Part shown: positions 50,593-64,000 of the stretch, in pieces
Layout: every line of letters begins with the position of its first letter
How positions within the stretch are numbered: position 1 is the first letter of the stretch
Assembly (NCBI RefSeq): GCF_014839805.1
Contig: NC_051138.1
Location: 3,160,983 to 3,224,982 of the forward strand
Length of the DNA stretch: 64,000 bases
Direction: 5' to 3'
Source: Manduca sexta
Lineage: Eukaryota; Arthropoda; Insecta; Lepidoptera; Sphingidae
Position numbers and translations under genes: made by a program
Notes under the pieces: model-generated
The model's database searches: none
What the model was told of the DNA's origin: nothing
Seen by the model: the letters and a program-made list of their open reading frames with translations, nothing else

Positions 50593-52737
50593 GTATAGAA
50601 GAGTCTACTTGATGATACTTACCTTAAAAATAAATTAATGTGCTCATCGGAGTTGTATTATTGGCGATTTTTTATATGCCCGTTTTATATACCTAAAATG
50701 TAACATATCATGATTAACCATAGTCTTTGATTATAACATATTATTGTGAAATTATTATAGTATAGTTAATAAAATCGCCGAGGGCCACGCGCGAGTCGAG
50801 TGCGTGCACCGAAGATTCTTTATCCCAACACAATAATAAGGAAGTAAATACCTACCATGACATTACAATAAACTCCGTAGTACCTACCTACTTTTTTAAT
50901 TTTGATCGATACTGGTTCTCTGAACAATGAAGGCTTATTTGCTAGATGGGGCTGTTTGTTTTATATTAGTGTAGCTAATTATGAGGCATCGGGTGGTATC
51001 GTTAATCATTACTAAAACTTTCTGATATGGGACCTGGTTTGAATATTTTGGGTGTTGCATGTATTATTTGTATGTTAAGTACTAGCAAGTTCTTAGCAAT
51101 AAATTGCACAAGAACTTCCAGATTTGTGTACAGTAACGGGAATATTTCAATAGTTCTTCAAACACTTGCCGCAATTCTTGCAAGCTACGAAATGTGCAAG
51201 TCAGCTTGCAATGATGGTTTACACGGTAAAGATTGTTTTCTGGAATAAATGTCCACATTCTCCTGCCAATTTAAACCTCTTTGATCCAACAGCGGATGGC
51301 GCGAGGCAGTGACACGACGCGTCAGTCAGTTAATACATGTAGTCTTGTAGAATTTGTCACATAGAGCAGTCGCTCGCGCGCTCGATTTTACCAAATCGAT
51401 GAAATCGAGTGCCGAGTGCGACTGCCAGCCTAGCGTTGCAGTGCCGCTACGTCCATTATTTGACGCAAAAGAGGTTATTCGTGAAATAGCATTTATAGTT
51501 ACAAAATATAATTTTTCTGGAAATCTACGATTAAAAAGATTGTTTCAAAATAGGTAGGATAGATAGCGTTGGATTAGAAATAGGGTTCCCTTGAGGCCCT
51601 GCAAATGAAAAGTCCTAAATGCTTTTATATTTGTAATTTTGTAGATGTGATTACACTAATGCAATGCCGTAATTGTATTGTTATTAAAAATGATTAAATT
51701 AAAAGAAAACGAATATTAAATCTTACTCTATTTATTTCAATGTAAAATAAAAATACTTCTACATTTGACTATCATGTTATCTTTGTCATTTAGTATACTA
51801 AGGCAACTGTGCATGAATACACTGGTGATTCTTTAAATACCTATTAAGGTAAATATGGGACAGTATGGGAAACGATTAAAAATAAGAAGAACCATAAAAT
51901 AAAAACTAAACACCCGTAGCCCACCACACATCAGGCGAGTTATCCCGCACATACACAGGTAACTTAAATGCCAGGAAGCTACCAAACACATAACATGTGT
52001 AAATGAACACTGTAACATACACTTATGTATTTTTGTCACTCTATCGTGCTGTACTGTTCATTATGACATGCTAGATGCATGGTGTCCATATCCTTGTAGT
52101 TATTTTTTATAACACGCCTGATGTGTGGTATCAAATTTGGCTTGCACTCTTAAAAACACAACAGGTTTTGGCCAGTCATCTTATTCACATAAGTAACATG
52201 TATTTTGATTTGGCTTATAAACTTTTATTTAGACCTGTTATGTAACACAGACACTAATGTTTTGGCAGTACAATTTTTACAAGCACTTCAACCTAAGGAG
52301 CCAAGTTTCTAGTAATAATAATTTGTTCAGCCACTATAAGACGGTAATAGCTTTATCATGTGATCTATATTATGTAGCTTGGTTCTTCTAATAACAATAA
52401 TAGTGATATTTTAGAACCACGCCTTGAATGTTCCAGAAATGAAACATAAACTTGTGTTATGTTGGAAAATAAATATTGAGTTTTAAGTAGGTACACATAA
52501 AAGTCATAAAAGTAAAACTATGATAGACATACATAATAATAATGTAATATGTGAGATTGTGATATCAAGAACTCAAACACTTAATACACAAAATATCTAA
52601 GTGCAGAATTAATCAGACAAAACATGAATTTGAGTAGATTTGTTAAATAAATTCTACAGGTTTTAAATTAAATATATATTTGAGCAACTTCATACAAATC
52701 CCTCAAATATGGTGCTAATAAACTAATGTGTTTAATA
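50593..52737. other. Convergent region between RSPH1 and DPY30
   Basis: AATAAA at 50629-50634 ends RSPH1. A small Cys-containing ORF at 51027-51248 is listed separately. A GC-richer patch at 51290-51470 has promoter-like character but no clear gene. The DPY30 3' UTR extends leftward from 52737. Confidence 0.4.
51027..51248 (+). CDS. Possible small secreted peptide, unsupported hypothetical
   Basis: A 73-codon frame from a true ATG. The N terminus is hydrophobic (LNILGVACIICML), like a signal peptide, and the rest has four Cys residues, three of them in MCKSACNDGLHGKDC. The stop codon overlaps an AATAAA. I do not recognise a family. Codon use is AT-rich like the surrounding DNA, so chance is quite possible. 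Confidence 0.2.
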   Translation: MGPGLNILGVACIICMLSTSKFLAINCTRTSRFVYSNGNISIVLQTLAAILASYEMCKSACNDGLHGKDCFLE

Positions 52738-53526
52738 TTATGTTTGAGGATTCTGGGGTTGGCTATTATTAGATCCCGAGTTGTTATTCTCAAAGGTTGT
52801 TTTGTTTTTCAGTAGATATGCGGCTAGGTAATTGATGGGGTCTGGTGGTCTCTCTTTTGCTAAGGCTGATAGACCCTGCAGGAGTATAGGCACAACAGTC
52901 TGGTCCAGGTACTGACGGGTGGGTAATGCGTTGAGATCAATTCTGGATTTGCGGTTTGCATTCGTTTCATTTTCTTTTTCCATGGATATTACTTTCTGCA
53001 AAAAAATATCTATTAAATTAGTAAAATTATATTTTCACTTAGTTTTATTTTTGTAATTATTTAAACTAAGATAACTGATGAAAAAATTGGAACGTCTATT
53101 CAATTCCAACACCTCAAATAATTCAATTTGTGTCACAAACTTTGTCAAGTAAAATATTTATAATACTGAACATTACTTGAAAAGATAACCATTAAAAAAA
53201 GAAACTCTTCAATCAAAATCTAAAATTGGTATGTAGTGGTTTTATACCATATTTAATAATTAAACTTTTTCACTTAAAATATATAAAATAAAACTAACGA
53301 AATATTGTCATTCCATTTTTGTTTACTGATACTGGTAGTAAGATAAGCTATATAATTGATATGTAATAAATTTAGATATTTATAATAGAAAGTACTCTGA
53401 GGCGTATAGCAATAAAAATGTAATTTCTTCAAACATCTTGACGATACTAACCTTCACAGATTCAGGTATTTTGGACGGAGGTTGATCTTCCTTGGCTTGA
53501 CTTATTTGTAATGAGGTCTCTGACAT
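52738..53526 (-). CDS. DPY30: DPY30 homolog, COMPASS/MLL complex subunit
   Basis: Two exons, 53526-53452 and 52995-52738, join in phase 0 for 110 residues with stop TGA. The N terminus ([10 protein letters not shown]) is variable and polar. The Dpy-30 motif (about 49-90) reads [20 protein letters not shown] then [20 protein letters not shown], nearly identical to the vertebrate protein. DPY30 dimerises through these two helices and docks on ASH2L, supporting H3K4 methylation by SET1/MLL complexes. The C-terminal Asn-rich extension ([17 protein letters not shown]) is unusual but short. The start at 53526 is the first ATG in the exon and gives the usual short leader. Confidence 0.95.
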
Positions 53527-55818
53527 GGGTTGAATTTGTTAAATTGAACTGCAGTCGTTAAAACGCCCCTAAAGTTTTTATAAAGCGTAATTTATAAAAC
53601 AAACGTAGACAATTTGAAGTCGTTTATTTTTTATACACAATCGTCAATCGTTCGTAAATCGGGAAATGTCAAATAATAGTGATGTCAAATATTTGATAAC
53701 TCTAAATGACAAAAATTAGTCGATATAATCGACTTCAATACTCAAGTCCAATTTTTTACTAAACTGGTGAAACTACAAATACCAACACGATTTATTTCTG
53801 CATGTAAATGAAACATTGTACAACATAACTTTTTAACTCAATGTTTACTAGTGTTCTGTATAAGAGCAAGATAAAGTATAAGATTATGTAAAAATCACAG
53901 TTCATACTTCAGAAAGATCAGTATTCCTTACCTACCATTATAGGTGGGCAATTCAACTAAGTTTAAATCTAATGCTTAAGTAAAATTGCGATGGGCAAAT
54001 GCGAACACCAATTACGAACTGGGTGTATACGAGTATAAAATATAAATGCCATTGTTAAATAGGTTTTTAACCAAACAACGGGTTTAAACCTATCCTATAT
54101 CTATTATAGTTTCAATGTAACCTACATTTTAGCACTTCGTTATCAGAAACGTTGTAAATTAGTAACAACATCAACTTAACGTTATTGTCTGGAATTACTT
54201 AAATGCATTTTAAGGGGACCTTGCAGATTTTATTCATTATTATTAACAACTTTGTAATTGAATATTGTCACAATTAAGAATAACAATATCACTGAATCCG
54301 TTATAATTATATTCATTAAAAATTAAATGTCACATTTGAACTTTAGATTCTCACTTCCCAGAGCATAGATAGATTTTTATTAAATTCAAAATGAAACAAA
54401 GGACACAAATAAATAAATTTATTTTCTACAGCATAATATGCTTAATATTACATAAACGTAAATTATTAAAAAAACACAACTGACATGAAATAATGAAATT
54501 AGATATCTTCCAATCTGTTTCCATATTATTCGCTCGTTTATTTAAAATAATAAGTGGATAAGCATGTGATTTGACGTGTTAAAATATTGTATTTTAACAA
54601 AACGCTGAAGATTTATTTTTGAATTAGTTGAATTTAGAATCAAAAATTTAAAAATCATATATATTATAAATGCTTTTAAATTAAAATCTGTGTTTGTTGA
54701 AGACTCGTAATTCGGTATATATCGAATACTCATTTGAAAGGCGATCATGTATTAGATTTAGGATGACGAATATTTTATCTCACGGACTAAAATCATGTAT
54801 TTTCAATTAGAATTATTATTGACATTACGAGTTTTAGGAATGACGGCTCAACAGGTAATTTTTTGCATAGAAATGTTGATATACTGATACTTAGTACGTA
54901 ATATTTTTTATGATTTAACTGAGATTAATTTCGTTCTTTTAAATAAATACCTATTTTTTTATGAACGTTTAAGGAAACAAGAATATATTTTCATAAGCAA
55001 CATTTATTTTTACAAATGTGAACTCTCAAACCATAGCCAACATAACATTATTTTCTACAAGGAAATTTACAATTTTAATTCGTATTCAATACTTAAAAAT
55101 AAATTCAAGTTTTTGATACAGCTAGTATGAAATTTCCTCACAATAATAGTAAAACAGACAACAAAATCAAGAAATTATCGATAATCGACACAAATCAATA
55201 ATCGACTTAAGTCAAAACAATAATCGCCTTACTAATTTTTTTATAATCACGTAATTTCAAGGAAAAAAAGATCTAATTCTTTTTAATACATTGATAAAAA
55301 ATATTTATAATTAAGTGGGATCCTACACATTTGTCATTATAATAAGTGAACATGTATGACTCAATACAATGTTATTAGATTCTCAGGTCACATTTAACAT
55401 AGATTAAAAGGCAATAATGCGGCATCTAACCTTTGGTTAGCATTTGCTCTCTAAAGTGTCCGAATGGCACAAGAAGCGGAAATCTCATGATGTCACATCA
55501 CTACCAAAGTTTATGCCAGCTTATACATTTACACGTCATATAAGGCTATTTACAATATGACAATTTATGGGTTCGAAGTACCCTTGACTCAAGGTTTTGA
55601 TTACGGCATGTCTACAGTCCAATGTAACCAATTAAAAACACTTGAATTGCAAATAACCATACTGTACATTTTACGCCGTAGGTATAGCCGACCAAAACTT
55701 GCAATCAAGAGCCCTTATACACTCAAATCATCAATCTTAATCAGTCCTGGAGACCGCGGCGTTTCAGTCTGTTATGAATGTGAACTAAACAGAGCCCCAC
55801 GTGGATCCACACGTCAGC
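53527..55818. other. DPY30 upstream region and FAM89-like 3' UTR
   Basis: The DPY30 promoter should lie within a few hundred bases of 53527, where TCGATATAATCGA and several TGTCAAATA-like motifs occur. TTTATT at 54417-54422, AATAAA on the minus strand, may end the FAM89-like transcript, giving a 3' UTR of about 1.4 kb. No other gene was seen; the frame at 55557-55829 on + is not convincing. Confidence 0.45.
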
Positions 55819-55968
55819 CTAAGTCCTGAGGTAGTGCGGCGGGGGCGGCGGCGGCGGCGCGGGGCGGAGGCGGGGGCCGCGCTCCAGCTGCCGCCTCCAC
55901 GACGCCATTGCCTCGCTCAGGGTCCATAGTTCCGATAACAGCGACAGGTCCAATTGACGGAGACTGGC
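55819..55968 (-). CDS. FAM89: FAM89/LRAP25-like protein, last coding exon only
   Basis: A terminal exon begins after a polypyrimidine-CCAG acceptor at 55969-55970 and runs 49 codons to TAG. It starts ASLRQLDLSLLSELWTLSEA, matching the VGLRQLDMSLLCQLW block conserved in FAM89A/B. FAM89B, also called LRAP25, is a leucine-repeat adaptor that links MRCK and LIMK1 to actin control at the lamellipodium. After the block comes MASWRRQLERG, then a run of Pro and HYLRT. The tail differs from vertebrates, where it is longer. The first exon, which should carry the LPPLPKSLSG-type segment, was not found between here and the window end. It may lie beyond 64000. Confidence 0.7.
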   Translation of the reverse strand, partial: ASLRQLDLSLLSELWTLSEAMASWRRQLERGPRLRPAPPPPPPPHYLRT

Positions 55969-58900
55969 CTGGAAAAAGGAGAGAGTTTGATTAGAATTAT
56001 TTATATAAAAAGAAAAATCACAATGAAATAAAACTTGATGAAATTGTTAGTTTGAGGTTGGGTGTGTGTGCCAAGTATGCAATTGTTGCACAAGAGGAAT
56101 GGATTTGAGGGAAGCATGTCGATACATTGATTCCAGTGAATGTAAATTGAATGCGAACGTAAGTAACGTACACGGAATGTTTAACTCAATAGCCACTTTA
56201 AAATTTCCAAAAGAAAGTATTTATACCTAAACAATTTGGGTTATTCGCTTAAAAATAAAGGTGGATAAAAGTAGTGTTATAAAGGTAAATATTGGTAATC
56301 GGGCGAGCGTTTTATCCAATTACCTTAGTATTGGATACTGGGCCCTTATTCTGTATGATAGTGTAAACGCGTAACGCGGCCGTGTCATGTTATCTTCGAG
56401 AAATGTGTGTGGAATGGTATTCTGTAAGCCAAAATTCTATAGTCCTAAACATGATGCGTTGTGTTACGTGCTTGTTACACACTGTCAAAATAACGTGCGG
56501 GATAGAGAATAAGGCCCCTGAAAGGCACCGTAAAACCTGTCATATCGCGCAACTTTACGACCCTTCAGAGATTCAATATTCGACGCAGGTTTGGAATTGT
56601 ACAGAGAAAGTGAAATTATCAACGTATCCTAGTTTTCAGTGTGTTCGTTGTGCGTTGTAACCGTGTCTTGAGAGTAAATATATAAACATGTGGCCGACCT
56701 AATTCAACAAAATTAAGTAAACTTTCGCTGAAATACGGGTTTTTTTCGGAGTCGTGATCGTTTTACCAACATTGTTGAACTGTTGTATGTTTTTATTTGA
56801 GAAACCTTGCTGTAAATTGTTAAACAACAAATCAACATGTTTACGTATGTTCTCAAGACTATATCGGAATAGTAATTACGTATAAAATAGTAACTCAATA
56901 AATCCTAATCAAACCTATTACTATTAAAAGTATAATAGTATTTCACTTTTAAAATAAACCAAATGGAACATATCCGTCAATGAAAGTAGTATCTAAATCA
57001 ATTCAGTAGCGTGAACGATGAAACGAGAACAATAAACAATGATGGTTTATAACATTCAAGGTTAACATTTTGCAATAAATATGCATGAGGCGCATAACAG
57101 ATTATCCAACAATAGATCGACAGCTGCAATTAAGACTACGCTAAGTCGATTTTTGGCTAATTTCCGTTAGAAAACAAATTAACTATTTCTTTATCTTTTA
57201 TAAGCTTACAAAATCTGTTTTTTCTATAAAATGAAGAATTCGTGAATTACACAATCACTCATGAAGAAATCTCTAGTATTATAAAATTTATCTTATTTTT
57301 CACATTAAACGTCTCTCCTGAGACGAGATGAGATGATTACGAGATGTAATCAGTGTGGTTTAATAAATCAATACAATGGTGTGATAAACAGCTAGGTGAA
57401 ATAGGAACGGACATTCAAATTGAGCAGTGATCGGCGACGGCGGGAGGCGCGCCGCGTGACCTTCCGTCGATTGCGTTAGATCGGAATGCACCGCCATCAC
57501 GACTCTATGTGGGACATGTGTTTGCAGATATTGCCTCTGCAGGGCTGCCTAATGTATAAAGACCCGAGAACGTTCGAATACTGTGTGCCTATGTATCACA
57601 AAAACATTGTGCACACGATTCCGACGAAAATCGCCATTTAGCGAGCAAAACACGTGTGGCCGCACGAATCATAAACGTATAAAAACACATATGCAATATA
57701 TTTAAAAAACCTTAGATAAGAAAACAATTTCGAATCAGACTCCTGGTCAAAAAGGATAATAATTATAATAGGGTTCTTTTTTTTTGTAGGATATATTCAA
57801 AACATTCGCAACTTTCCGCCTTATATCATACAACATCCGTAAGTTAGACAGTTCTAAAATCGATCTAGGTCGACAGGTAAGTAGAAGTGATCTAGTATAA
57901 TAACTCGTTCGTGACAAGTGTTTACGAACTAGTTTGACTGGATATAAGAAACATGTACATAATTAGAAAGAACAATGTAGTTGAGAAGCATTTTTCAGAG
58001 GTTAAAGGTTTCTGTGTCACAAAAAAAAATTTACTAGACATTTCCATCATTAGAGCTTTTAAGTAATTTATAAAAGAAAACGAGTATTATAGCAATCTTT
58101 CCTTTGGTAGTAATTCATTAAGAGTACATTACATACAATTCTCGATGCAATTCTAATAGAAAATTCTAATTCATTCCTTGATGGAACATTAATATCTACT
58201 AGTTTATTACTTTTTATGGCAGGCAAGAAATTCCTCAATATCCAAAACAATACTTTATTCCTACCAACTCAATTTCTTTGTCTAAATATAACATTAAAAA
58301 GGTTTCAAGGTTTGTGATTGATCGAGTTCGGTGGTTGCGGTTAAGCAATCTTTGGCGCCAACTCTATCTACTTGCACGTTTGTATGTAGGTAATGGTAAA
58401 ATAATTCGAGACATCGTATTTTCATTCGCTGCAAACGCTGTATTGCGCAATAGTAATACTTCCAGAATCAGATACAATATATCCTTTGAATGAAACGTGA
58501 TGCACGTCAGTAAATTACAATTGATGTTGGTCACCGGGACATCTTGAAACGATACTTGAATAGCGCTGCGCTACGTCGCTGTTGTGAAGAATGACGAACG
58601 TTAATCAACGAACGATTAACTGCATCGTCGATAAAGCGATTAATACCACGAGTGCATTAGTACATGCGACGCGACGACCAAGTGAAAATTTACATTATTC
58701 GCATATCCGAGGAGAATGTTTAGGGAAAGAGGGAAAGTGGCCGACAGACGGGCCACGCTTCGCTGCAGATGGTACATAATGTACCGTCTTGCTGCATCCG
58801 ATTAGACTGATCACGCTTCAATTGAAGTTGACAGTTGATCTAGAAACGCTTTGTATAAATGATTGACATTTACTCTTAGAGGAAGACTGTCAGGATCTAT

Positions 58901-61900
58901 TACTGGACATTTATGTATACATTTCTGGTTCCGCTTATGTTACAATCTTTCTCAAATTGGACAAAATGCATTGTTAATATTGACATTCCATTCGATCGAT
59001 AAATATTTTAAAACATGCCTTGTATTTTTCTAAACAGAAAAATTCCTACAATCAAAAATATATGCGGTTATACGGTAAATAGTTTATAAAGAAACAAATT
59101 TGTTTTTTAAGTAGTAATCACTCGATGACTATATTTTGTTAATTGTTAACAACTTTGTATCATAAAACTAGTAGATACACATACGTATAAGATTTGCGTA
59201 AAAGTTGTTCTTGTAGTGTCATTGCAATTGCTATTATGAGAATTTTCTTACGAACAAACGTGTAAGCCACGTAATATATTTGCTCCAACGTCTCATCGTT
59301 TCGGCCAATGCCTTCTTGATCTTGACTCATTTTAAACACCTTTCAAATACTTTATATCACAATTCCTGAACATATTACAACGAACTTTCTTGTAGCTATC
59401 TGCGGCAATAATTATTCAATATATCGGATCTGTATATTGCTGTAAAAGACTAACATGAATCATGTTTCTGGTAGCGTAAATTGTAAATAAGATCTAAAAC
59501 AATAAAAATCAGTGTCATTATCATCACACTGCTAACAGGCTGAAACGTTTTGATTACTTCAGTAAGCGACACAAGCGGTCGCAGCCAATTCCGTCCACTT
59601 TACATTGAAGCTATGAGTGCCTGACGAGGGCGCAATAGAAGATGATTTACGAGAAATAAAATAAATCTTCGACGCGGAACACACGCATTTATTGGCGCTA
59701 TTCCATATAGCATGCAATTTTTTATCAACTTTCATTATTAATTTGTCTATGTTGGATGAATATGGTGTTTGATAAAATAACCTGTTTCTTTGACTGTTCT
59801 GTTACAGGAAAATCTCGAGTGCGATATAAGATATTAGAATGAAATTGCATTGTGTAATGCGTAGAATGCATAGCATACCAAATGTTGATATATTTTATTG
59901 AAATATTTTTATTTAAATTACTAGAAAACCCAAAAAACTTAGGATTTAAACAATAAATTTCTCAGCAACTCTGGCTAAAACAGATATGATCAAATCCCAA
60001 TTACGAAATTAAACACAGTTTTATTGTGACATAAAGATGAAAAATTATAGTAAACAGTTTCAAAATCTATGCCAAATGGTTTCCACGAATTAAAATAAAC
60101 AGCACCGAGGCCGTGTAGACGTTTCGACGCGGGGACGCGGTGGAAATCAGATTTAATAAACAATGAAATCAGTGAGACATAAACGCAATCAGCTCGCTTC
60201 GAGACCAAAATCTTCTTATAGATGGTGGTAAGTCTTACGTCATTTCATTTTAATCTGTATCCGCCGCTTCGTCTCATGTTTTGTTTGTATTTTCTTTTCA
60301 ATTTATATCAATGGAATGTCATAAATGGTTTTCACATTTTGCAACAGGGTAGAAGTGTTTGATTACATAATATTTAGATATGGAACTCACAATATTTTCA
60401 ATAATGCTTTACTTTCTCGTTGTACGAATCAATAGGTCATAAAAATGAAACGGCCAACATTTCTGATAACCTTTAATTTTGAGCGACGTAACTTTTTATG
60501 TATTATTTTATTACTTTGATCACGTTAAGTTGGGAGTGGCTATAAAAACCTACTAAGCGAACTCCAACACTGTGCACTTTCCCATTTCCTCCGCGCTTGG
60601 TCATCGTAAACAGGGCATCCATTTTACTAAACCTACAAGCCGTCATAAAAGCCCTTTTCTAATGGACTCAGCGAATTGGGGAGGCGTGAAGGCAGTTAAT
60701 TGGATTGTCCACACCCCCAACTAGGCCGCTGTTTGACTTCAGGAAGGGCTGTAAAACGTTTAGGGTAATTAGAGGAAACTCTAGCGGGTGGAATCCTATT
60801 GGTTTAATATTGAGGGTTCTTTGTTTGATGCTTTCACACTAATTGAAATAAATGAACAAAACGTAATAGATTTGTAAGAAGCAAACACAAAAGTTTACGT
60901 CATTCTTAAGTAATTAAAAAACATATGTACTCTTGTACTATTATATACTACTACTCAGGTAGAAACAGTTCAAACCTAATATCTATAGGATCTTTGCCCA
61001 ACCGTTAGCAGCGAGGCTGATAGATAAGCTTTAGTTTAAAGCTGTGCTTCAAAAGATAAATAACGCTTACGTCTTTCCACGTACGCGTAAAATTATAGTT
61101 AATTGGATGTTGAATACTACTAGGCGCCTTATCTTATAAAGCCCTCATCAAAGTAAAAAAGCATGTAATAGCGAACCGTTAAGTGGTGCGTACTGGGTAG
61201 GCAACGTTCGATCTGCGCGTAGTTCTGAATTCTCGGAACGAAAGCAAACTTCGTATCAACAAGCACGTCGGTTATTGTAACAACTAGTTCAAAGGAAAGC
61301 CCTATTAGTGCATCAGCGTCCGGTCCATTGTGTATCGATACTTCTATACTTAGACAGAGTTTATTGATGTTTGTGAAAACAAAAATTTTATCGGAGTCAG
61401 GTGATGACAGCTGTTCTTTATACGTCTACTTTTGTGATTTAACAGTACGATGAATTGAGACGATTACTTAGTCCTAAATTGTTCAAGCAGTTTTAGATAG
61501 ATACTATATCGTACCAAGAAATATATTCAGTTTTACCTATGTCAGTTCGTTGGAAACATAAAATCATCACTCTGTGGCTCATTCCTTAAAGACGATTATC
61601 AGAATAAGCAATTCTGAAAAATAGACACAACAAAAACCTTTCGAGGATTTTTGGCAAAGAGCTGTGCATAGCTACCGTAATCGCCACGTTTTACAGTGCA
61701 AATGTGCGTTACCAACCGTAGTGGTCGGAACAGGCTCTTATCTTCAATCTGGGTTAGATCGCTTAGAAAAAAGAGTGCGGGTCAAAACACGTCCGTACAT
61801 TTACATGTTATATTTAGGTGAAGGTCCTTTATAACACTTTTGATTCCTTATCGGATTGATACATTGTGAAGTTATAAAGTTTGTTTTCAATACTGTTCTG

Positions 61901-64000
61901 TGCTATGTGGTTTATTAATATTATGACCCAACAAATTACTTCCATGCGTTTGTCATTATAATAAGGTGATGAATATTTGCAGTTTTTTTTATTACTTTTC
62001 CATTATTATATTTGCAATCGTACTGCTCAATATCAATTAAGACGGTAGTTTTAAAATGCAGTAAGCCTAAGCACTACTTTGCTAGTGTTTCATAGGAATC
62101 CGTTACCGGTTGTAATTTCATACTGTGTCGCGCTCTCCAATCACTTAAACCTAACTACTAGTACAAGCAGGCTTGACGAGGGCGAAAGTGATTAATATTA
62201 TTCAGAGAGATTGACTTCTCTACCTTTTCTGATTTTCTTCAGAGTTTTAGTAGTACCATTGGAAAAGTTTTTAGACACGATTAAAGTGGTTGTTGCATAG
62301 TAAATTTCCCCTTCGCAATTTTAGAAGACATTGTGTTCAGTAAACCTTTAAAAAATTATGTTTTAAACTGAATGATGAATCAACTAATATTATTGAAAGT
62401 CAATATTTAATCTCTTTGTCCACATTAGTTATTTTTTATCGACCTCAATCGTTACATCCCACTGACGAGTTGTTCGTTGTTCGTACTGTGGGTAGTTAAT
62501 ATTTGGACAGTTATATCTTAACAGTAACCACGTCGCCATTTCTCGTAGGGCCGGCGCCGGCGCCGCTGCATCACCCACGTGTCTAGTCTCATTATAATTC
62601 AATACGTCGCATATCTGATTTCTTGGCGTGATAATGCGCGGCATAACCGGAAGAAAGCTCGTTACATTAATTCTATTACTGTGTTTGTGTGTGCTGTGCG
62701 TGGAGCCTATTTTGTTAACTATTGTAAATCATATCATTGTATATAATAATATATGTGCATAATATTCATGTTTGCCGACATAAGTTCCACTTGAGACATC
62801 TGTTAATGATGTGAAGTTTTACTTAAATTAAAAAATTACAACAATGTTGCAGCTGTTAAGAAAATATTCAGGTCCGAATTGATTTCCACCGTCCGAATTT
62901 CAATTGCTCATTTTAATATGTTAAATGGCTAGCGTATATCTTAATAATGAAATAATATTTAAAGTAATCAGTGTAATAACAAGTTGTCTTGTATTTTGTT
63001 TGGAATTCGAAGTATGTGTGATGCTCCTTTGTGTGTCAAGAATATATGCCTTTGTAAGTTCCATAAATATGATGAATATTTTAGTGTAGACAACCGAATT
63101 ATCTGAGACTTTCGCCGTCACAAATTCTCTTCATCACGTGAAATTTTGAAATATTTGTGTCAGACTTTGACATAAGATAAGAGTATATTATATGTTTTAT
63201 AAACCTCCCCAAAATATACCAAGAGCGACCTGTTGAAACCAGTTCGTATTCGACTTCCTTTAACCTTCAAGTCTTCTGATCACCTTTTTGGGTAGTACAC
63301 ATCCTGAGCTCCATGATGGTGATTATAACCACATTCAACAACAAAAACGGATATAAACCAAATTGTTTCAAGTATAATTAACAATCTCCCCACATCCCGC
63401 ATCAAGATTTTCTCACGTTTGAACAAACCAGCAATACCCGGACGCGACTACAACATTCATAACTACAACCTGAATACGTATCCGACATGTTGACAACGTT
63501 TTTTCTTGGAGCATATCAGGGCCACACCATAATACCACTGGCGGGACCACGAATGGCAATGCCGGTCCACGAGCGGTACAGTTAACTCGTGTAAGGGCCC
63601 GACACGCCAATAACTCGAGTTATTCCTTACAGTTATAAGAAGGCGTTAGAAAAACTTTTGGGACCAGTCCACCCACGTACCGTCGAAGCGTGTACCATGT
63701 TTGTGAACAGGGTCTTTCAACAAGTTCTTACACAATTCTGATTAAATTACCGTATAAGTTCTGTGGTTACTACGCCCATTACAGTAGTGCGGTCTTGCCG
63801 TCTCTTATTTGGTAAAGAAGTTCATTTTTGTACAGTGGAAGCCGTAAGGCTCATAATTGAAGAGGGTTTTCATAAATAGTACTACATTTTTAACGCAGTT
63901 TATTTCAATTTTTATTTGAATATTAATGATATACTTTAAAGCACTACATTTACAAAGTCAATAACTAAGTATTGCAAGATCATCAGTAAACCTTTTTATA
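55969..64000. other. Long non-coding stretch, probably FAM89-like intron or upstream DNA
   Basis: Eight kb without a recognisable exon on either strand. Slightly GC-richer islands at about 57410-57690, 60520-60800 and 61080-61300 have no long frames and might be regulatory. Short ORFs in 56382-56660, 58591-58779, 62429-62644 and 63413-63610 show no family likeness. No intact transposon was seen. Confidence 0.4.

Noticed and set aside
51354..51557. 67-codon frame downstream of RSPH1
   Set aside because: It begins at TTG rather than ATG and has no domain; more likely promoter-like or random GC-richer DNA.
62429..62644. 71-codon minus-strand frame near a GGCGCCGGCGCCG block
   Set aside because: Considered as the missing FAM89 first exon, but it lacks the LPPLPKSLSG-type motif and a donor in the right phase.

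Overview
This window looks like nuclear DNA from a moth or butterfly (Lepidoptera). It is AT-rich with GC-rich coding islands, the genes have several small exons with GT-AG introns, all recognisable proteins are conserved animal proteins of insect type, and the repeats between and inside genes resemble families common in lepidopteran genomes. No prokaryotic operon, CRISPR array or rRNA was seen, and no intact tRNA gene was recognised.

Layout. A decayed full-length PIF/Harbinger transposon (6-3689) sits in an intron of a LARP7-like gene whose last three exons follow (+, 3927-4776). Tail to tail with it is a one-exon CACHD1-like membrane protein gene (-, 6583-10158). Then come a nine-exon TOGARAM1/crescerin-like gene (+, 12356-23127) with a likely internal alternative first exon (21830-21939), a four-exon TLCD5/TMEM136-like gene (+, 23867-26499), and RBM7 (-, 27438-28124) head to head with RBM42 (+, 28627-33008). 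A seven-exon secreted lipase gene (-, 34719-44210) is head to head with a one-exon CCDC85-family gene (+, 45843-47087). The last genes are RSPH1 (+, 48512-50592), DPY30 (-, 52738-53526) and the terminal exon of a FAM89/LRAP25-like gene (-, 55819-55968). The final 8 kb has no recognisable coding sequence and may be the FAM89 intron or upstream DNA.

How the genes relate. They do not form one pathway. Two functional echoes are visible. TOGARAM1 and RSPH1 both serve cilia or flagella. LARP7 (7SK snRNP) and RBM7 (NEXT complex, reported to contact 7SK snRNP in mammals) both act in RNA polymerase II RNA control. Both pairings may be chance.

The most interesting points are the alternative Cys-rich first exon of the TOGARAM1-like gene, whose splice phase fits the shared last exon; an upstream ORF in TLCD5 that ends directly against and in frame with the main ATG; the inventory of lesions in the Harbinger element; several candidate MITEs, one nested in a SINE; and a few coding-like stretches with no assignment. 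No clearly new biological system is supported. Exon boundaries were read by eye from splice consensus, reading phase and protein-family likeness.
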